A stretch of 9,992 nt of DNA from Bryobacterales bacterium (GTDB lineage: Bacteria; Acidobacteriota; Terriglobia; Bryobacterales; Bryobacteraceae), in assembly GCA_003154855.1 (NCBI GenBank), contig PMEV01000379.1:12562-22553 (forward strand), written 5' to 3'. Made by a program: the position numbers and the translations under genes. The notes beneath the pieces are model-generated. The model was not told the DNA's origin and searched no databases. It was given only the letters and a program-made list of their open reading frames with translations. Shown in pieces: positions 1 to 6,625 of the stretch (position 1 is its first letter; every line of letters starts with the position of its first letter).

Positions 1-988
1 CGGTAACGCTGTAAATCCCCATCAGCTTACTGGGGTCGACAAACCGCATGATGTAGGTGGCGGAAAACCTCCCCACCAGGAAAACGGCCAGGGTGCCGGT
101 TAGGAATCCCCCCGCCGCCTTTTCCGACAGGTGCGTGTAGTCCTGCACGTACTGTATGAGGTAGCTCCAGGTGCCCACCTGAGCGCCCACGTAGAAGAAC
201 TGGGCCAGCACCGCCTTGAGGAAGTGCGGATAGTGGAGCAGGTCCTTGAGGCGGCCTTTGTTCTCGCCGGCGGGAGCGCCTTCGCCCGCGATCTTGGGGA
301 ACTTGGTGGCCATCATGAGGAGCGCCCAGGCAAACACGACGCAGCCCAGCACGACATAGGGCGTAATGACCCGCATGGTCTCGCTGTGCAGATAGCCGGC
401 GTAGGTACCGGCCGCCTTCATGGCGCGGATCTTCTCCTGGCCGTGCTCGATGCCCGAGAAGATGAAGAGGGTGCCCCCGAGGGCACCGCAGATGGTTCCA
501 AACGGATTGAAGGCCTGGGAAAAGTTCAGCCGCCGCTCCGAGCTGGCCGGATCGCCCAACTGGGCGATGAACGGATTGGCCCCGGTCTCGAGGAACGCCA
601 GGCCGCTGGCAATCACGAACAGGGCGAAGAGGAAAAAGCCGTACCTGCCGACCAGGGCGGCGGGCCAGAACAAGATGGCGCCGGCGCTGAACAGGAGCAG
701 TCCCGTGACCAGCCCGACCTTGTAACTGTACTTCCGCATGATCAGCGCGGCCGGCATGGACAAGAGGAAATACCCCATGTAGAAAGCGGACTGCAGCAAT
801 CCGGCCTTGAAGCGGCTGATCTCGAACGACTTCATGAACTGCTTGATGAGTACGTCGTTGAGGTTGTTGGGAATGCCCCAGAGGAAGAACAGGGCGGTCA
901 CCAGGACGAACGGCACCAGGTACTCGCGAGCGACCAAACGGTGCTCGACGGGACTCGGATTCTGGGAGGGGTTGCTGACTGGGTTCAT
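1..988 (-). CDS. fucP: FucP-family (FHS) sugar:proton symporter, C-terminus beyond the window
   Basis: Inner-membrane major facilitator that brings a sugar into the cell together with a proton; the closest family model is the E. coli L-fucose permease FucP. The frame is open from the ATG at 988 to the left edge, giving 329 residues of a family usually about 410-440 long, so the last transmembrane helices are missing. Visible family motifs are NNLND (residues 41-45), QSAFYMGYF (66-74), FWPAA (107-111), LETGANPF (133-140) and YVGAQVGTWSYLIQY further on. D45 and E134 align with the two acidic residues known to be essential in E. coli FucP (D46, E135). Start: this ATG gives a short polar N-terminus before helix 1, as in FucP. 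I see no good Shine-Dalgarno sequence, but a TATAAT box lies 32 bases upstream. The substrate could equally be glucose or galactose, as in related FHS carriers. Family assignment is sure; the exact sugar is not. Confidence 0.9.
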   Translation of the reverse strand, partial: MNPVSNPSQNPSPVEHRLVAREYLVPFVLVTALFFLWGIPNNLNDVLIKQFMKSFEISRFKAGLLQSAFYMGYFLLSMPAALIMRKYSYKVGLVTGLLLFSAGAILFWPAALVGRYGFFLFALFVIASGLAFLETGANPFIAQLGDPASSERRLNFSQAFNPFGTICGALGGTLFIFSGIEHGQEKIRAMKAAGTYAGYLHSETMRVITPYVVLGCVVFAWALLMMATKFPKIAGEGAPAGENKGRLKDLLHYPHFLKAVLAQFFYVGAQVGTWSYLIQYVQDYTHLSEKAAGGFLTGTLAVFLVGRFSATYIMRFVDPSKLMGIYSVT

Positions 989-1019
989 GGTGGAAATCGC
1001 CGACGCGGGCGAATCCGCC

Positions 1020-1025
1020 ATTATA
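1020..1025 (-). promoter_or_regulatory. Candidate -10 box of the FucP-like gene
   Basis: A perfect TATAAT reads on the minus strand 32 bases ahead of the ATG at 988, which is uncommon by chance in DNA this GC-rich. The hexamer 17 bases further upstream (AAAGCC) is a poor -35, so the promoter is only suggested. It lies just before the transposase remnant that starts on the other strand. Confidence 0.35.
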
Positions 1026-1062
1026 CACCGGGCCAGCGGTTGGGCTTTACCATGCCCGCTGC

Positions 1063-1416
1063 GGCTACGCATAACTGATCAAGGTGCACCGCTCGAACCC
1101 GGAGGGCGAGCACCGCTATTCTCCGGCTGCCGCAGTTTCAACGAAGGTGGGCCCAGTCCTCGGCAACCCCATTCCGAGCCGGATCTGCACCTCCATTGTG
1201 GAGCGCCAGAACCTCGCCATGCGGACGCAGATTCGCGGGCTCATCCGGTTGACGAATGCCTCCTCGAAGAAGTGGGAGAACCTCTGGGCTGCATTCTGCC
1301 TGCGTTTCGCCTACTACAACCTGTGCCGGACTCACAGCAGCCTGCGCATCACATTGGCCATGGAAGCAAGGATCACGGGCACCGTCTGGAACCCAAAAGA
1401 ACTCCTGGAGGCGTGA
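1063..1416 (+). pseudogene. Decayed C-terminal fragment of an IS1-like DDE transposase
   Basis: The reading frame GYA-stop-LIKV, followed by RYSP, GNP, TSIVERQN, RLTNASSKKWEN, FAYYNLCRTHSSLR and AMEA, matches from memory the last third of a widespread IS1-like transposase family (typically DYAQLIKVY, STSYVERQNLTMR, RLTNGFSKK, YYNFCRIHKTLRVTPAMEAG). The glutamate in VERQN corresponds to the last acidic residue of the DDE triad. The TAA at 1072-1074 sits where the family has a Gln or Met codon, so a CAA to TAA change is a simple explanation. The N-terminal domain and the first two acidic residues are absent, and I see no terminal inverted repeats. A GTG at 1084 could start a 110-residue peptide ending at the TGA 1414-1416, but it would lack the catalytic core. 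It is a dead insertion-sequence remnant; the family name is from recall. Confidence 0.82.
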
Positions 1417-1440
1417 TTGCGGACCACGTCGGCCAGGAGT

Positions 1441-2379
1441 CTATAATCGAAGGTCTCGCGCGTCCCTGCTCAGCAGCGCTTGGATCATAATCCTACCTGC
1501 CGCGGGAGGCTCAGACTGGAGAGCCAACAGGAACATGCAGTCCTTAAGCTCCACATCTTTCAACGTCAACGGTCCCCCCGAATACTTGACCAAGCAGTGA
1601 TTGCAGTCGTACCCCGTAACCAGGTTCTTTTCATCAAGGTCGAGAAAACAGCGGGATTCCGAAACCCTCAAGACTCTTGACGGCGCCGAGCGTGATCCGT
1701 CCGCTTTCTCGCTTTGAACGAACCCGGAGGGGAAGGGGCGAACAAGACACTTGGGAAACACGACTGAATAGGCGGAAGACCTGTACGTAATGAACTGAGA
1801 GACGGCAGGCCAGTAGCCAGGAGCCTGCTGGCTGACCTCCGAGAGGTTCTTCTGCAAGGAATCTGTCAGATTCCCAGGAAGGTTCACCCTAAGGGCCGCC
1901 GCCGCTCTCAGCTCCCCGGCAGCCTGCGGAAGTACTTTCTGCAATTCTTGGGGCGTCAATTGGGCGGTCTTCTTTAGTTGTTCTTCCCATAGTCTTCGGA
2001 TAGCGCGCAACTCCCCGTTTGCAGTAGCGACCTCAGTGGACAGCTTCTGGATCTGAGCGGTCAGGCCGTTCGGCTCGTTCAACTTCTTAGAGATTCGTGC
2101 ATCGAATACCGAGTTGAACAACCCGGCCATCAGGCCAACAACAAAGAGGACAACGAGAATGACCGGATTGGCAATCGGGAACCAGTGAGCATTTCTCTTG
2201 AACCAGCCCTCCTCTGGCTGACGAGCAGTCCTACTGAGGCTGTTCTCAATTTCCTTCGCCCGCCTGTCGAGCCCTTCGATCCGGCCGTCTTGTGCCATCT
2301 GGGTTGAATATACTTCCTCGGGCCCATCAAGTGTAGAGGAAGGAGGGGCGACGGGGCACTGCTCAATGGCGGCGAGCAT
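1441..2379 (-). CDS. Hypothetical single-span membrane protein with coiled coil
   Basis: Not a family I can name. The 312-residue product has a polar N-terminal tail, one strong hydrophobic segment at about residues 67-91 (PIANPVILVVLFVVGLMAGL), then a charged heptad-like stretch at about 97-140, probably a coiled coil, then a Cys-containing C-terminal part. That part ends in YSGGPLTLKDVELKDCMFLLAL, which resembles one strand turn of a beta-solenoid-like tail. No signal cleavage site is seen, so it is likely anchored with the coiled coil on one face of the inner membrane. Start: the ATG at 2379 has a strong Shine-Dalgarno sequence (GGGGAGG, 7 bases away). A GTG at 2406 and an ATG at 2298 (GAGGAAG, 14 bases away) are alternatives. 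GC is lower than in neighbours: three lines I counted gave 48-55%, against 72% for one line in the E1 gene. It follows the tail-fibre-like gene by 64 bases and abuts a transposase remnant, so horizontal acquisition is possible. Confidence 0.75.
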   Translation of the reverse strand: MLAAIEQCPVAPPSSTLDGPEEVYSTQMAQDGRIEGLDRRAKEIENSLSRTARQPEEGWFKRNAHWFPIANPVILVVLFVVGLMAGLFNSVFDARISKKLNEPNGLTAQIQKLSTEVATANGELRAIRRLWEEQLKKTAQLTPQELQKVLPQAAGELRAAAALRVNLPGNLTDSLQKNLSEVSQQAPGYWPAVSQFITYRSSAYSVVFPKCLVRPFPSGFVQSEKADGSRSAPSRVLRVSESRCFLDLDEKNLVTGYDCNHCLVKYSGGPLTLKDVELKDCMFLLALQSEPPAAGRIMIQALLSRDARDLRL

Positions 2380-2385
2380 CGGCTG

Positions 2386-2393
2386 CCCTCCCC
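2386..2393 (-). promoter_or_regulatory. Strong Shine-Dalgarno deciding the start of the membrane protein
   Basis: GGGGAGGG reads on the minus strand, with its GGAGG core ending 7 bases before the ATG at 2379. This is the best-placed ribosome site among three possible in-frame starts, so it sets the start used here. Confidence 0.65.
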
Positions 2394-2443
2394 AACGGAG
2401 TGCCACGGCGGTTTTTCCGATCAGCGCACATTTCAGACACTAC

Positions 2444-4606
2444 CTAGGGGTTCTGCTGGGCGGCGTAGCGGATGACGGTGAAGTTGCGCAGGGTCACGGT
2501 TTCCGAGGTGGTGGCGTTCATCTTGCCCAGGAGGGAGATGGTCAGCGGGGCGGTCAGCGATTCGTTCGTGGCGGCGGCCAGCGATTGCATGGTGAGCGTG
2601 GCGCCCCAGCTCTGAGCGCTCAACTGCTGGCCACTCGAGTGGACGGCCGCGTCCACTCTGCCCGAAACCACGGTCTCGAGCGATCCGGAACTGCGCGACA
2701 CCAGGACGGTGGCTCCCCAATTCAACTGGAACGAGAAGCCGGTCCCGGCCCCCTCGTGCGAATAATCGAACCGGATCTCGACGCGATCGCCCGCGGCAAG
2801 GAAATTCGCCGGCAGGGTGCAGCTCCCCAGTTGGGTCAGCCCGGTCGAGCTGGTGTTCGCTCCGGTACTGCCGCAGAGCACCTGAGAGAGTGGATGGGTC
2901 TGGCTGGCTTCCACGGTCTTGTGTACGTTCTGGCTGGTGTTGAACCACAAATCGCCGTTGGCCGCCCCGCTCGGGTCGGTCGAATTGCCGGAGTCTTGCC
3001 AGGCCGCCCGGGTCGCGGAAGTGGCCGCGCCGAAAGAAGCGCCGGAGAACCGGCCGAAGGGATCCACCTGGGCCAGCACGGTTCCGCTCGAGGTCAGCCA
3101 CTGCTGGAGCGGGCTGGTAGTCTGTCCCTGTCCGGCGCGCACGGTCAGTCCCGTCGAGCCGGTGGTGGGCAGGCTATCGTAGACATACAGGGTCGCAGTC
3201 CCCAGGTTGTTGCCCACCGAAAGCTGGCGATTGGAATTGTTCCAGAGCAGTTGGGCGCTGTTCTGGGCCAGGTTGCCGTTCGAATCGACAAACGGAATCG
3301 CGCCCTGCGTGAATCCCGTGTACAGGCAGGTGTTCCAAACGGCATCGGCGCCATTCGACATCAGGCAGCGATTCGCGGCCCCCAGCGACACCCGCGTCCA
3401 TAGGACCGGCGAAGTGCCTTGAGCCACGACGATGTCGCCGCGCGAGGGTGCCGCCGCCGCCGTATCGCCGTGGCTGGCGCTCAGGAGGGCATGGCTCGCG
3501 GGAACGCGCGCGTTCGTCATGCGCGGGTCCTGGTCCGTGACGAAAAGGTCGCCGGCCGAAGGCGTCCCGGCGGTTCCGGCCAGCGCGGCCTTCTGGTTCG
3601 CCGTCGGGTCGTTGGCGTTGGAATGCGTCGGATAGTTCAGCGCCAGCTTGGATTCCTCGATCCCGGCCACGGCCGAGACATTGGCGTCGGAGACCACCCC
3701 CATGCCGAGGGAAGGGTTGGGGAACGTGCCGGTCAGCGCGCCGCCGACCTGGCCCGCCGGGTTGACTGAGTTTGCCAGCCGGTAGTTGGCGGTCAGCAGG
3801 TCCCCGGTTTGCGGAATCGAGGGCGTGGCGAAGGTAATCACGTTGCCGGCGACCGTGTAGTCCAGGGTCTGGGTCTGGAAGAGGCCATTCCTGTACACCG
3901 CGAGACTGCCGAGCGGGCTGGGCGGATTGGCCAGCGTAAACACTGCGTTCGAGCCGTTGATCAGCCCCGCGGGCGTCTCTTCATCGACGAATCCGGGACC
4001 GGAATTCCCGCTGCCGCCCGAGCCGCAGGGGCCCGAGGCGCCGTCCACGTACACGCAATCGGAGAGATTCCCCACTACGGCCTCGAGCATTCCGGAGGCG
4101 TCGATGTACACCGCCCGCGAGGGATGGTACCCCGGCCCTTCGATCGGTCTCGAGGCCAGGTCGGAGACCAGCCCCACCACGTCGGATTCCAGAACGGTGG
4201 TAACCGGCGGCGGAGTGACGATTCCTCCGCCCCCTCCCGTCGTCACCACCCTGACGTCCCTCACGCGCAACGGAGACGAGCTCGGCGGCACTGCCCAGGT
4301 CTCCTGGAACTGTATCCGCCCGTCGGCCGAGTACTTTACCCAATAGCTGGCGCCGGCCGTCACGTTCGTGGTGGGCACCAGTTGCACGCGCAGCACGCCA
4401 TCCAGGATCGGGGTGGTCACGATCTGCTTTGCGATGTTCGAGGTGTCGCCCGCCTCGAAGCTCTTCCACTCGATAATCAGCAGGCCCTGGAAAAGCGTGC
4501 CGTCGGCCTTATACAGCACGTCCTGAATGGTGGTCAGCGGCGGCGCCGCCCACACGATTGCCAAGAAACAGGTCAACACAACCAGCCGGCGGATCGCCGT
4601 TCTCAT
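2444..4606 (-). CDS. Large secreted phage-tail-fibre-like protein
   Basis: A 720-residue exported protein of unknown role. Residues 1-20 form a signal peptide (RR, then VVLTCFLAIVWA, with cleavage likely after A20). Residues 22-120 form a beta-rich domain ending in ETWAVPP and RVRDVRV. A Gly/Pro linker (124-137) and a Gly/Ser linker (193-203) follow. At 206-277 is a domain of the type GFVDEETPAG...INGSNAVFTLANPPSP...YRNG...DYTV, as in many phage structural proteins. At 285-299 is GQVGGALTGTFPNPS, the tail-fibre GxxLxGTYPNP motif, followed by DPRMTNAR (360-367). At 453-466 LLWNNSNRQLSVG recalls the shaft repeats of tail spikes. Residues 575-720 look like a beta-sandwich C-terminal domain. Cys pairs 183/194, 414/427 and 578/596 suggest disulfides in an oxidising compartment. 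The start is secured by GGAGGA 5 bases before the ATG. No other phage genes surround it, so a surface adhesin or fibre is more likely than a virion part. Confidence 0.88.
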   Translation of the reverse strand: MRTAIRRLVVLTCFLAIVWAAPPLTTIQDVLYKADGTLFQGLLIIEWKSFEAGDTSNIAKQIVTTPILDGVLRVQLVPTTNVTAGASYWVKYSADGRIQFQETWAVPPSSSPLRVRDVRVVTTGGGGGIVTPPPVTTVLESDVVGLVSDLASRPIEGPGYHPSRAVYIDASGMLEAVVGNLSDCVYVDGASGPCGSGGSGNSGPGFVDEETPAGLINGSNAVFTLANPPSPLGSLAVYRNGLFQTQTLDYTVAGNVITFATPSIPQTGDLLTANYRLANSVNPAGQVGGALTGTFPNPSLGMGVVSDANVSAVAGIEESKLALNYPTHSNANDPTANQKAALAGTAGTPSAGDLFVTDQDPRMTNARVPASHALLSASHGDTAAAAPSRGDIVVAQGTSPVLWTRVSLGAANRCLMSNGADAVWNTCLYTGFTQGAIPFVDSNGNLAQNSAQLLWNNSNRQLSVGNNLGTATLYVYDSLPTTGSTGLTVRAGQGQTTSPLQQWLTSSGTVLAQVDPFGRFSGASFGAATSATRAAWQDSGNSTDPSGAANGDLWFNTSQNVHKTVEASQTHPLSQVLCGSTGANTSSTGLTQLGSCTLPANFLAAGDRVEIRFDYSHEGAGTGFSFQLNWGATVLVSRSSGSLETVVSGRVDAAVHSSGQQLSAQSWGATLTMQSLAAATNESLTAPLTISLLGKMNATTSETVTLRNFTVIRYAAQQNP

Positions 4607-4832
4607 TGTTATCCTCCAGAAGAATGGGCCCGGATCGCCGGCCCGGGCTCGTCACAGCGCCCGACAGGCGTTTCCGCGATGGACCGGGGCCGGGAATCCG
4701 GGCCCGTGCAGGGAGCACACCACCGGCTTCAGTGTAGTCACCGGTGGCCCGCCTCGCCGCCGCGAGCGCGGAGCTAAGTCAATGGAGGGAAAGGGCGATA
4801 TTTCCTTAGATCGGCTGTGATCCGCGGATCGG
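4607..4832. other. Intergenic region with several inverted repeats
   Basis: The 226 bases between serS and the tail-fibre-like gene hold no credible gene. I see a perfect 7-bp inverted repeat CCACCGG/CCGGTGG (4720-4726 and 4741-4747, 14-base loop). An 8-bp stem with one mismatch around AAT spans 4687-4705. A 12-base palindrome, GATCCGCGGATC (4819-4830), begins two bases after the serS stop. None is followed by a T-run, so these are not classical terminators. They may be leader structures of the downstream gene or binding sites. A convincing promoter was not found. Confidence 0.5.
4612..4617 (-). promoter_or_regulatory. Shine-Dalgarno of the tail-fibre-like gene
   Basis: GGAGGA reads on the minus strand 5 bases before the ATG at 4606. 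It is a near-consensus ribosome site that fixes the start and agrees with the signal peptide beginning there. Confidence 0.75.
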
Positions 4833-6107
4833 TCAGAGTCTTTTCCCGATCCGCTCGGCGTTCAGATAGGGTCGCAGCGCCTCGGGGACCAGGACGCTGC
4901 CGTCGGCCTGCTGATAGTTTTCGACCACCGCCACCCAGGTCCGCCCGATGGCCAGGCCGCTGCCGTTCAGCGTGTGGACGAATTCGGATTTCCCCTTGGC
5001 GGCCTTGGAGCGGATGGAGGCGCGGCGCGCCTGGAAGGCCTCGAAGTTCGAGCAGGAGGAGATCTCTTTGTAGTCGTTCAATCCGGGGAGCCAGACCTCG
5101 ATGTCGTAGGTCTTGGCGGAGGAGAATCCCATATCTCCGGTCGATAGCACCACGGTGCGGTAGGGCAGGCCCAGCCGGCGCAGGATGTCCTCGGCGTCCG
5201 CGGTCAGCTTTTCGAGTTCTCCGTAGCTTTCCTCGGGCCGGGTGAACTTCACCAGCTCGACTTTCTGGAACTGGTGCTGGCGGATGATGCCGCGCACGTC
5301 GCGGCCGTAAGAGCCGGCCTCGCTGCGGAAGCAGGGCGTGTAGGCGCAGAGTTGGATAGGCAGCCGGGCGGCGTCCAGGGTCTCGTTGCGGAACAGGTTG
5401 GTGACCGGCACCTCGGCGGTGGGCGCCAGCCAGAAGTCGGTGTTCTCGATCTTGAACAGGTCCTCGGCGAATTTCGGCAACTGGCCAGTGCCGAACAGGC
5501 TGGCCGAGTTGACCAGGAAGGGCGGCAGCACCTCCGTGTAGCCGTGCTCCCGCGTGTGGACGTCCAGCATGAAGTTGATGAGCGCCCGCTCGAGCTTCGC
5601 GCCCAGGTCCCAGTAGACCGCGAAACGCGCCCCGGTGACTTTCGCCGCCCGTTCGAGGTCCAGAATGCCCAGCTCCGGCCCCAGGTCCCAGTGGGCTTTG
5701 GGCGGGAAATCGAATCGGCGCGGCTGGCCCCAGCGACGCACTTCGACGTTGTCTTCGGCGCTGCGCCCGCTGGGGACGGATTCGTGCGGCAGGTTCGGAA
5801 CGCTGGCCAGCGCCTGCCGGAACTCTTCGTCGAGCGCGTTTACCTGTTCGTCGAGCGCCGCGATGCGCTCGTCCGTTGCCCGCACCGCCTGCTGCCTTTC
5901 CGTGGTGTCGGCGCCCTGCTGGCGCAGTTTCCGGATCTCGGCGGTCTCGATGTTCTTCCGCGCTTTGAGCTGTTCGGACTCGGTTACCGCCGCCCGCCGC
6001 CGCCCGTCGAGCGCGCGGAACTCCTCGACGTCCAAGGTGAATCCGCGCTCGGCCAGGCGCGCTGAAATCGCATCCAGGTTCGATCGAAAAAACGACAGGT
6101 CGTACAT
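4833..6107 (-). CDS. serS: Seryl-tRNA synthetase
   Basis: Charges tRNA-Ser (and tRNA-Sec where present) with serine in the cytoplasm, using ATP; a class II aminoacyl-tRNA synthetase that works as a dimer. The 424 residues match the usual bacterial length of about 420-430. Residues 1-105 form the N-terminal two-helix coiled-coil arm that grips the long variable arm of the tRNA. The catalytic core shows TAEVPVTN (230-237, serine-binding TxE), motif 2 CFRSEAGSYGRD (259-270) continuing to RQHQF (276-280), and motif 3 NGSGLAIGRTWVAVVENYQ (381-399) with the conserved Arg at 389. The ATG at 6107 begins with MYDL, close to the usual MLD start of the family. No clear Shine-Dalgarno precedes it. It lies 49 bases downstream of a small exported-protein gene on the same strand, so co-transcription is possible. 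No truncation or missing motif is seen. Confidence 0.98.
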   Translation of the reverse strand: MYDLSFFRSNLDAISARLAERGFTLDVEEFRALDGRRRAAVTESEQLKARKNIETAEIRKLRQQGADTTERQQAVRATDERIAALDEQVNALDEEFRQALASVPNLPHESVPSGRSAEDNVEVRRWGQPRRFDFPPKAHWDLGPELGILDLERAAKVTGARFAVYWDLGAKLERALINFMLDVHTREHGYTEVLPPFLVNSASLFGTGQLPKFAEDLFKIENTDFWLAPTAEVPVTNLFRNETLDAARLPIQLCAYTPCFRSEAGSYGRDVRGIIRQHQFQKVELVKFTRPEESYGELEKLTADAEDILRRLGLPYRTVVLSTGDMGFSSAKTYDIEVWLPGLNDYKEISSCSNFEAFQARRASIRSKAAKGKSEFVHTLNGSGLAIGRTWVAVVENYQQADGSVLVPEALRPYLNAERIGKRL

Positions 6108-6131
6108 GTGTTAGTAAGATGATCGCACACC

Positions 6132-6156
6132 GGCGGCCGCGTCCGAGAAGGCCGCC
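6132..6156 (-). repeat. 7-bp hairpin between the small gene and serS
   Basis: GGCGGCC (6132-6138) and GGCCGCC (6150-6156) form a perfect stem with an 11-base loop, starting right after the TAG of the small upstream gene. There is no T-run after it. It could be a weak terminator or a leader hairpin for serS. Confidence 0.4.
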
Positions 6157-6453
6157 CTACTTCCGCGGCGGGGCCTTGGGGGCGCATTCCTTCTCCTGAC
6201 GGAAGAACCCCTCGTCCGAGAGTTCGCGCAACGCGATTTTGACCGCATCCACCAGCAGGCGGAAATTGCGCTGCCGCTCATCGGCGGACTGCTCGCGGAG
6301 AGGGCTCTCCGTATAGAGGACGCCGTCGTCCAGAATCACCAGGGGCATCGTGCGCTGGGCCTTGGGCGGCGGCGCCGGGCGCAGGATGAGCGGCTTGTCC
6401 TGAGAAAGGCCGAGCCCAGCGGCGATCAGGAACCAGGCTAGCGTTCTGTGCAT
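6157..6453 (-). CDS. Small exported Pro-rich protein of unknown function
   Basis: A 98-residue product I do not recognise. From the ATG at 6453 it begins MHRTLAWFLIAAGLGLSQ, a short but convincing signal peptide (one Arg, a hydrophobic core and a small-residue end). A Pro-rich linker (ILRPAPPPKAQR) follows, then a beta-like stretch (MPLVILDDGVLYTESP), a charged helix at about residues 53-84 (ADERQRNFRLLVDAVKIALRELSD) and a Lys/Pro-rich tail. The frame stays open up to 6552, but the upstream part is Arg/Pro-rich and has no family look, so the start at the signal peptide is preferred. The only Shine-Dalgarno-like run (GGGAG) is about 20 bases away, which is too far to help. It sits 49 bases before serS and diverges from the E1 gene. 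It probably acts in the periplasm. Being real is likely but not certain, since it is short. Confidence 0.6.
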   Translation of the reverse strand: MHRTLAWFLIAAGLGLSQDKPLILRPAPPPKAQRTMPLVILDDGVLYTESPLREQSADERQRNFRLLVDAVKIALRELSDEGFFRQEKECAPKAPPRK

Positions 6454-6575
6454 GTGGCGCCGCGTGGGGACGCTCCCGCCATCCTTGGGGCACGCGGGCC
6501 GCCGCAGCGAACCCATTGAAAACAATGCAATGCCCCTAGCCAGCGGCGGCAAGAACTTGGCCAGGCGCCAAGCCC

Positions 6576-6604
6576 ATGAAAGTTCCCGCGCCCTCGGCTA
6601 CACT
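6576..6604 (+). promoter_or_regulatory. Candidate promoter of the E1 dehydrogenase gene
   Basis: ATGAAA (6576-6581) and TACACT (6599-6604) each match 4 of 6 consensus bases and are 17 bases apart. Transcription would then begin near 6611, giving a very short leader that still carries the Shine-Dalgarno sequence. The match is modest. Confidence 0.3.
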
Positions 6605-6610
6605 TGGACT

Positions 6611-6616
6611 GGGAGG
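6611..6616 (+). promoter_or_regulatory. Shine-Dalgarno deciding the E1 start
   Basis: GGGAGG lies 9 bases before the ATG at 6626. The same frame stays open upstream to 6452, but that part lacks family similarity, so this site fixes the start. Confidence 0.7.
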
Positions 6617-6625
6617 CGCTTTTGC

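Larger units (their letters stand above)
6454..6625. other. Divergent intergenic region with a dyad
   Basis: These 172 bases separate two divergent genes. They hold ATTGAAAACAAT (6515-6526, ATTG/CAAT inverted arms) and a 6-bp dyad, CTTGGC/GCCAAG (6556-6561 and 6567-6572, 5-base loop). The dyad lies just upstream of the candidate E1 promoter, so it could be a regulator site for either gene. This is inference only. Confidence 0.4.

Noticed and set aside
27..1028. Long minus-strand frame of 333 codons over the FucP-like gene
   Set aside because: The product is Arg/Pro/Gly-rich with no membrane segments. Another frame of the same strand gives a clear FucP-like carrier, so this is a high-GC shadow.
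131..1078. Long plus-strand frame opposite the FucP-like gene
   Set aside because: Low-complexity Gly/Glu/Arg-rich antisense shadow of a well-supported gene.
2444..4606. Prophage or tail cassette
   Set aside because: Only one gene has tail-fibre features. It has a signal peptide, and its neighbours are serS and a membrane protein, with no capsid, portal, terminase or integrase.
2366..4777. Plus-strand frames of up to 345 codons opposite the tail-fibre-like gene
   Set aside because: They lie antisense to a gene with a signal peptide, strong ribosome site and recognisable domains. Their products are Arg/Gly/His-rich without family features.
4819..4830. Rho-independent terminator of serS
   Set aside because: GATCCGCGGATC is a palindrome with no loop and no following T-run on the minus strand.
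5274..6114. Plus-strand frames opposite serS
   Set aside because: serS is certain on the minus strand; these are codon-bias shadows.
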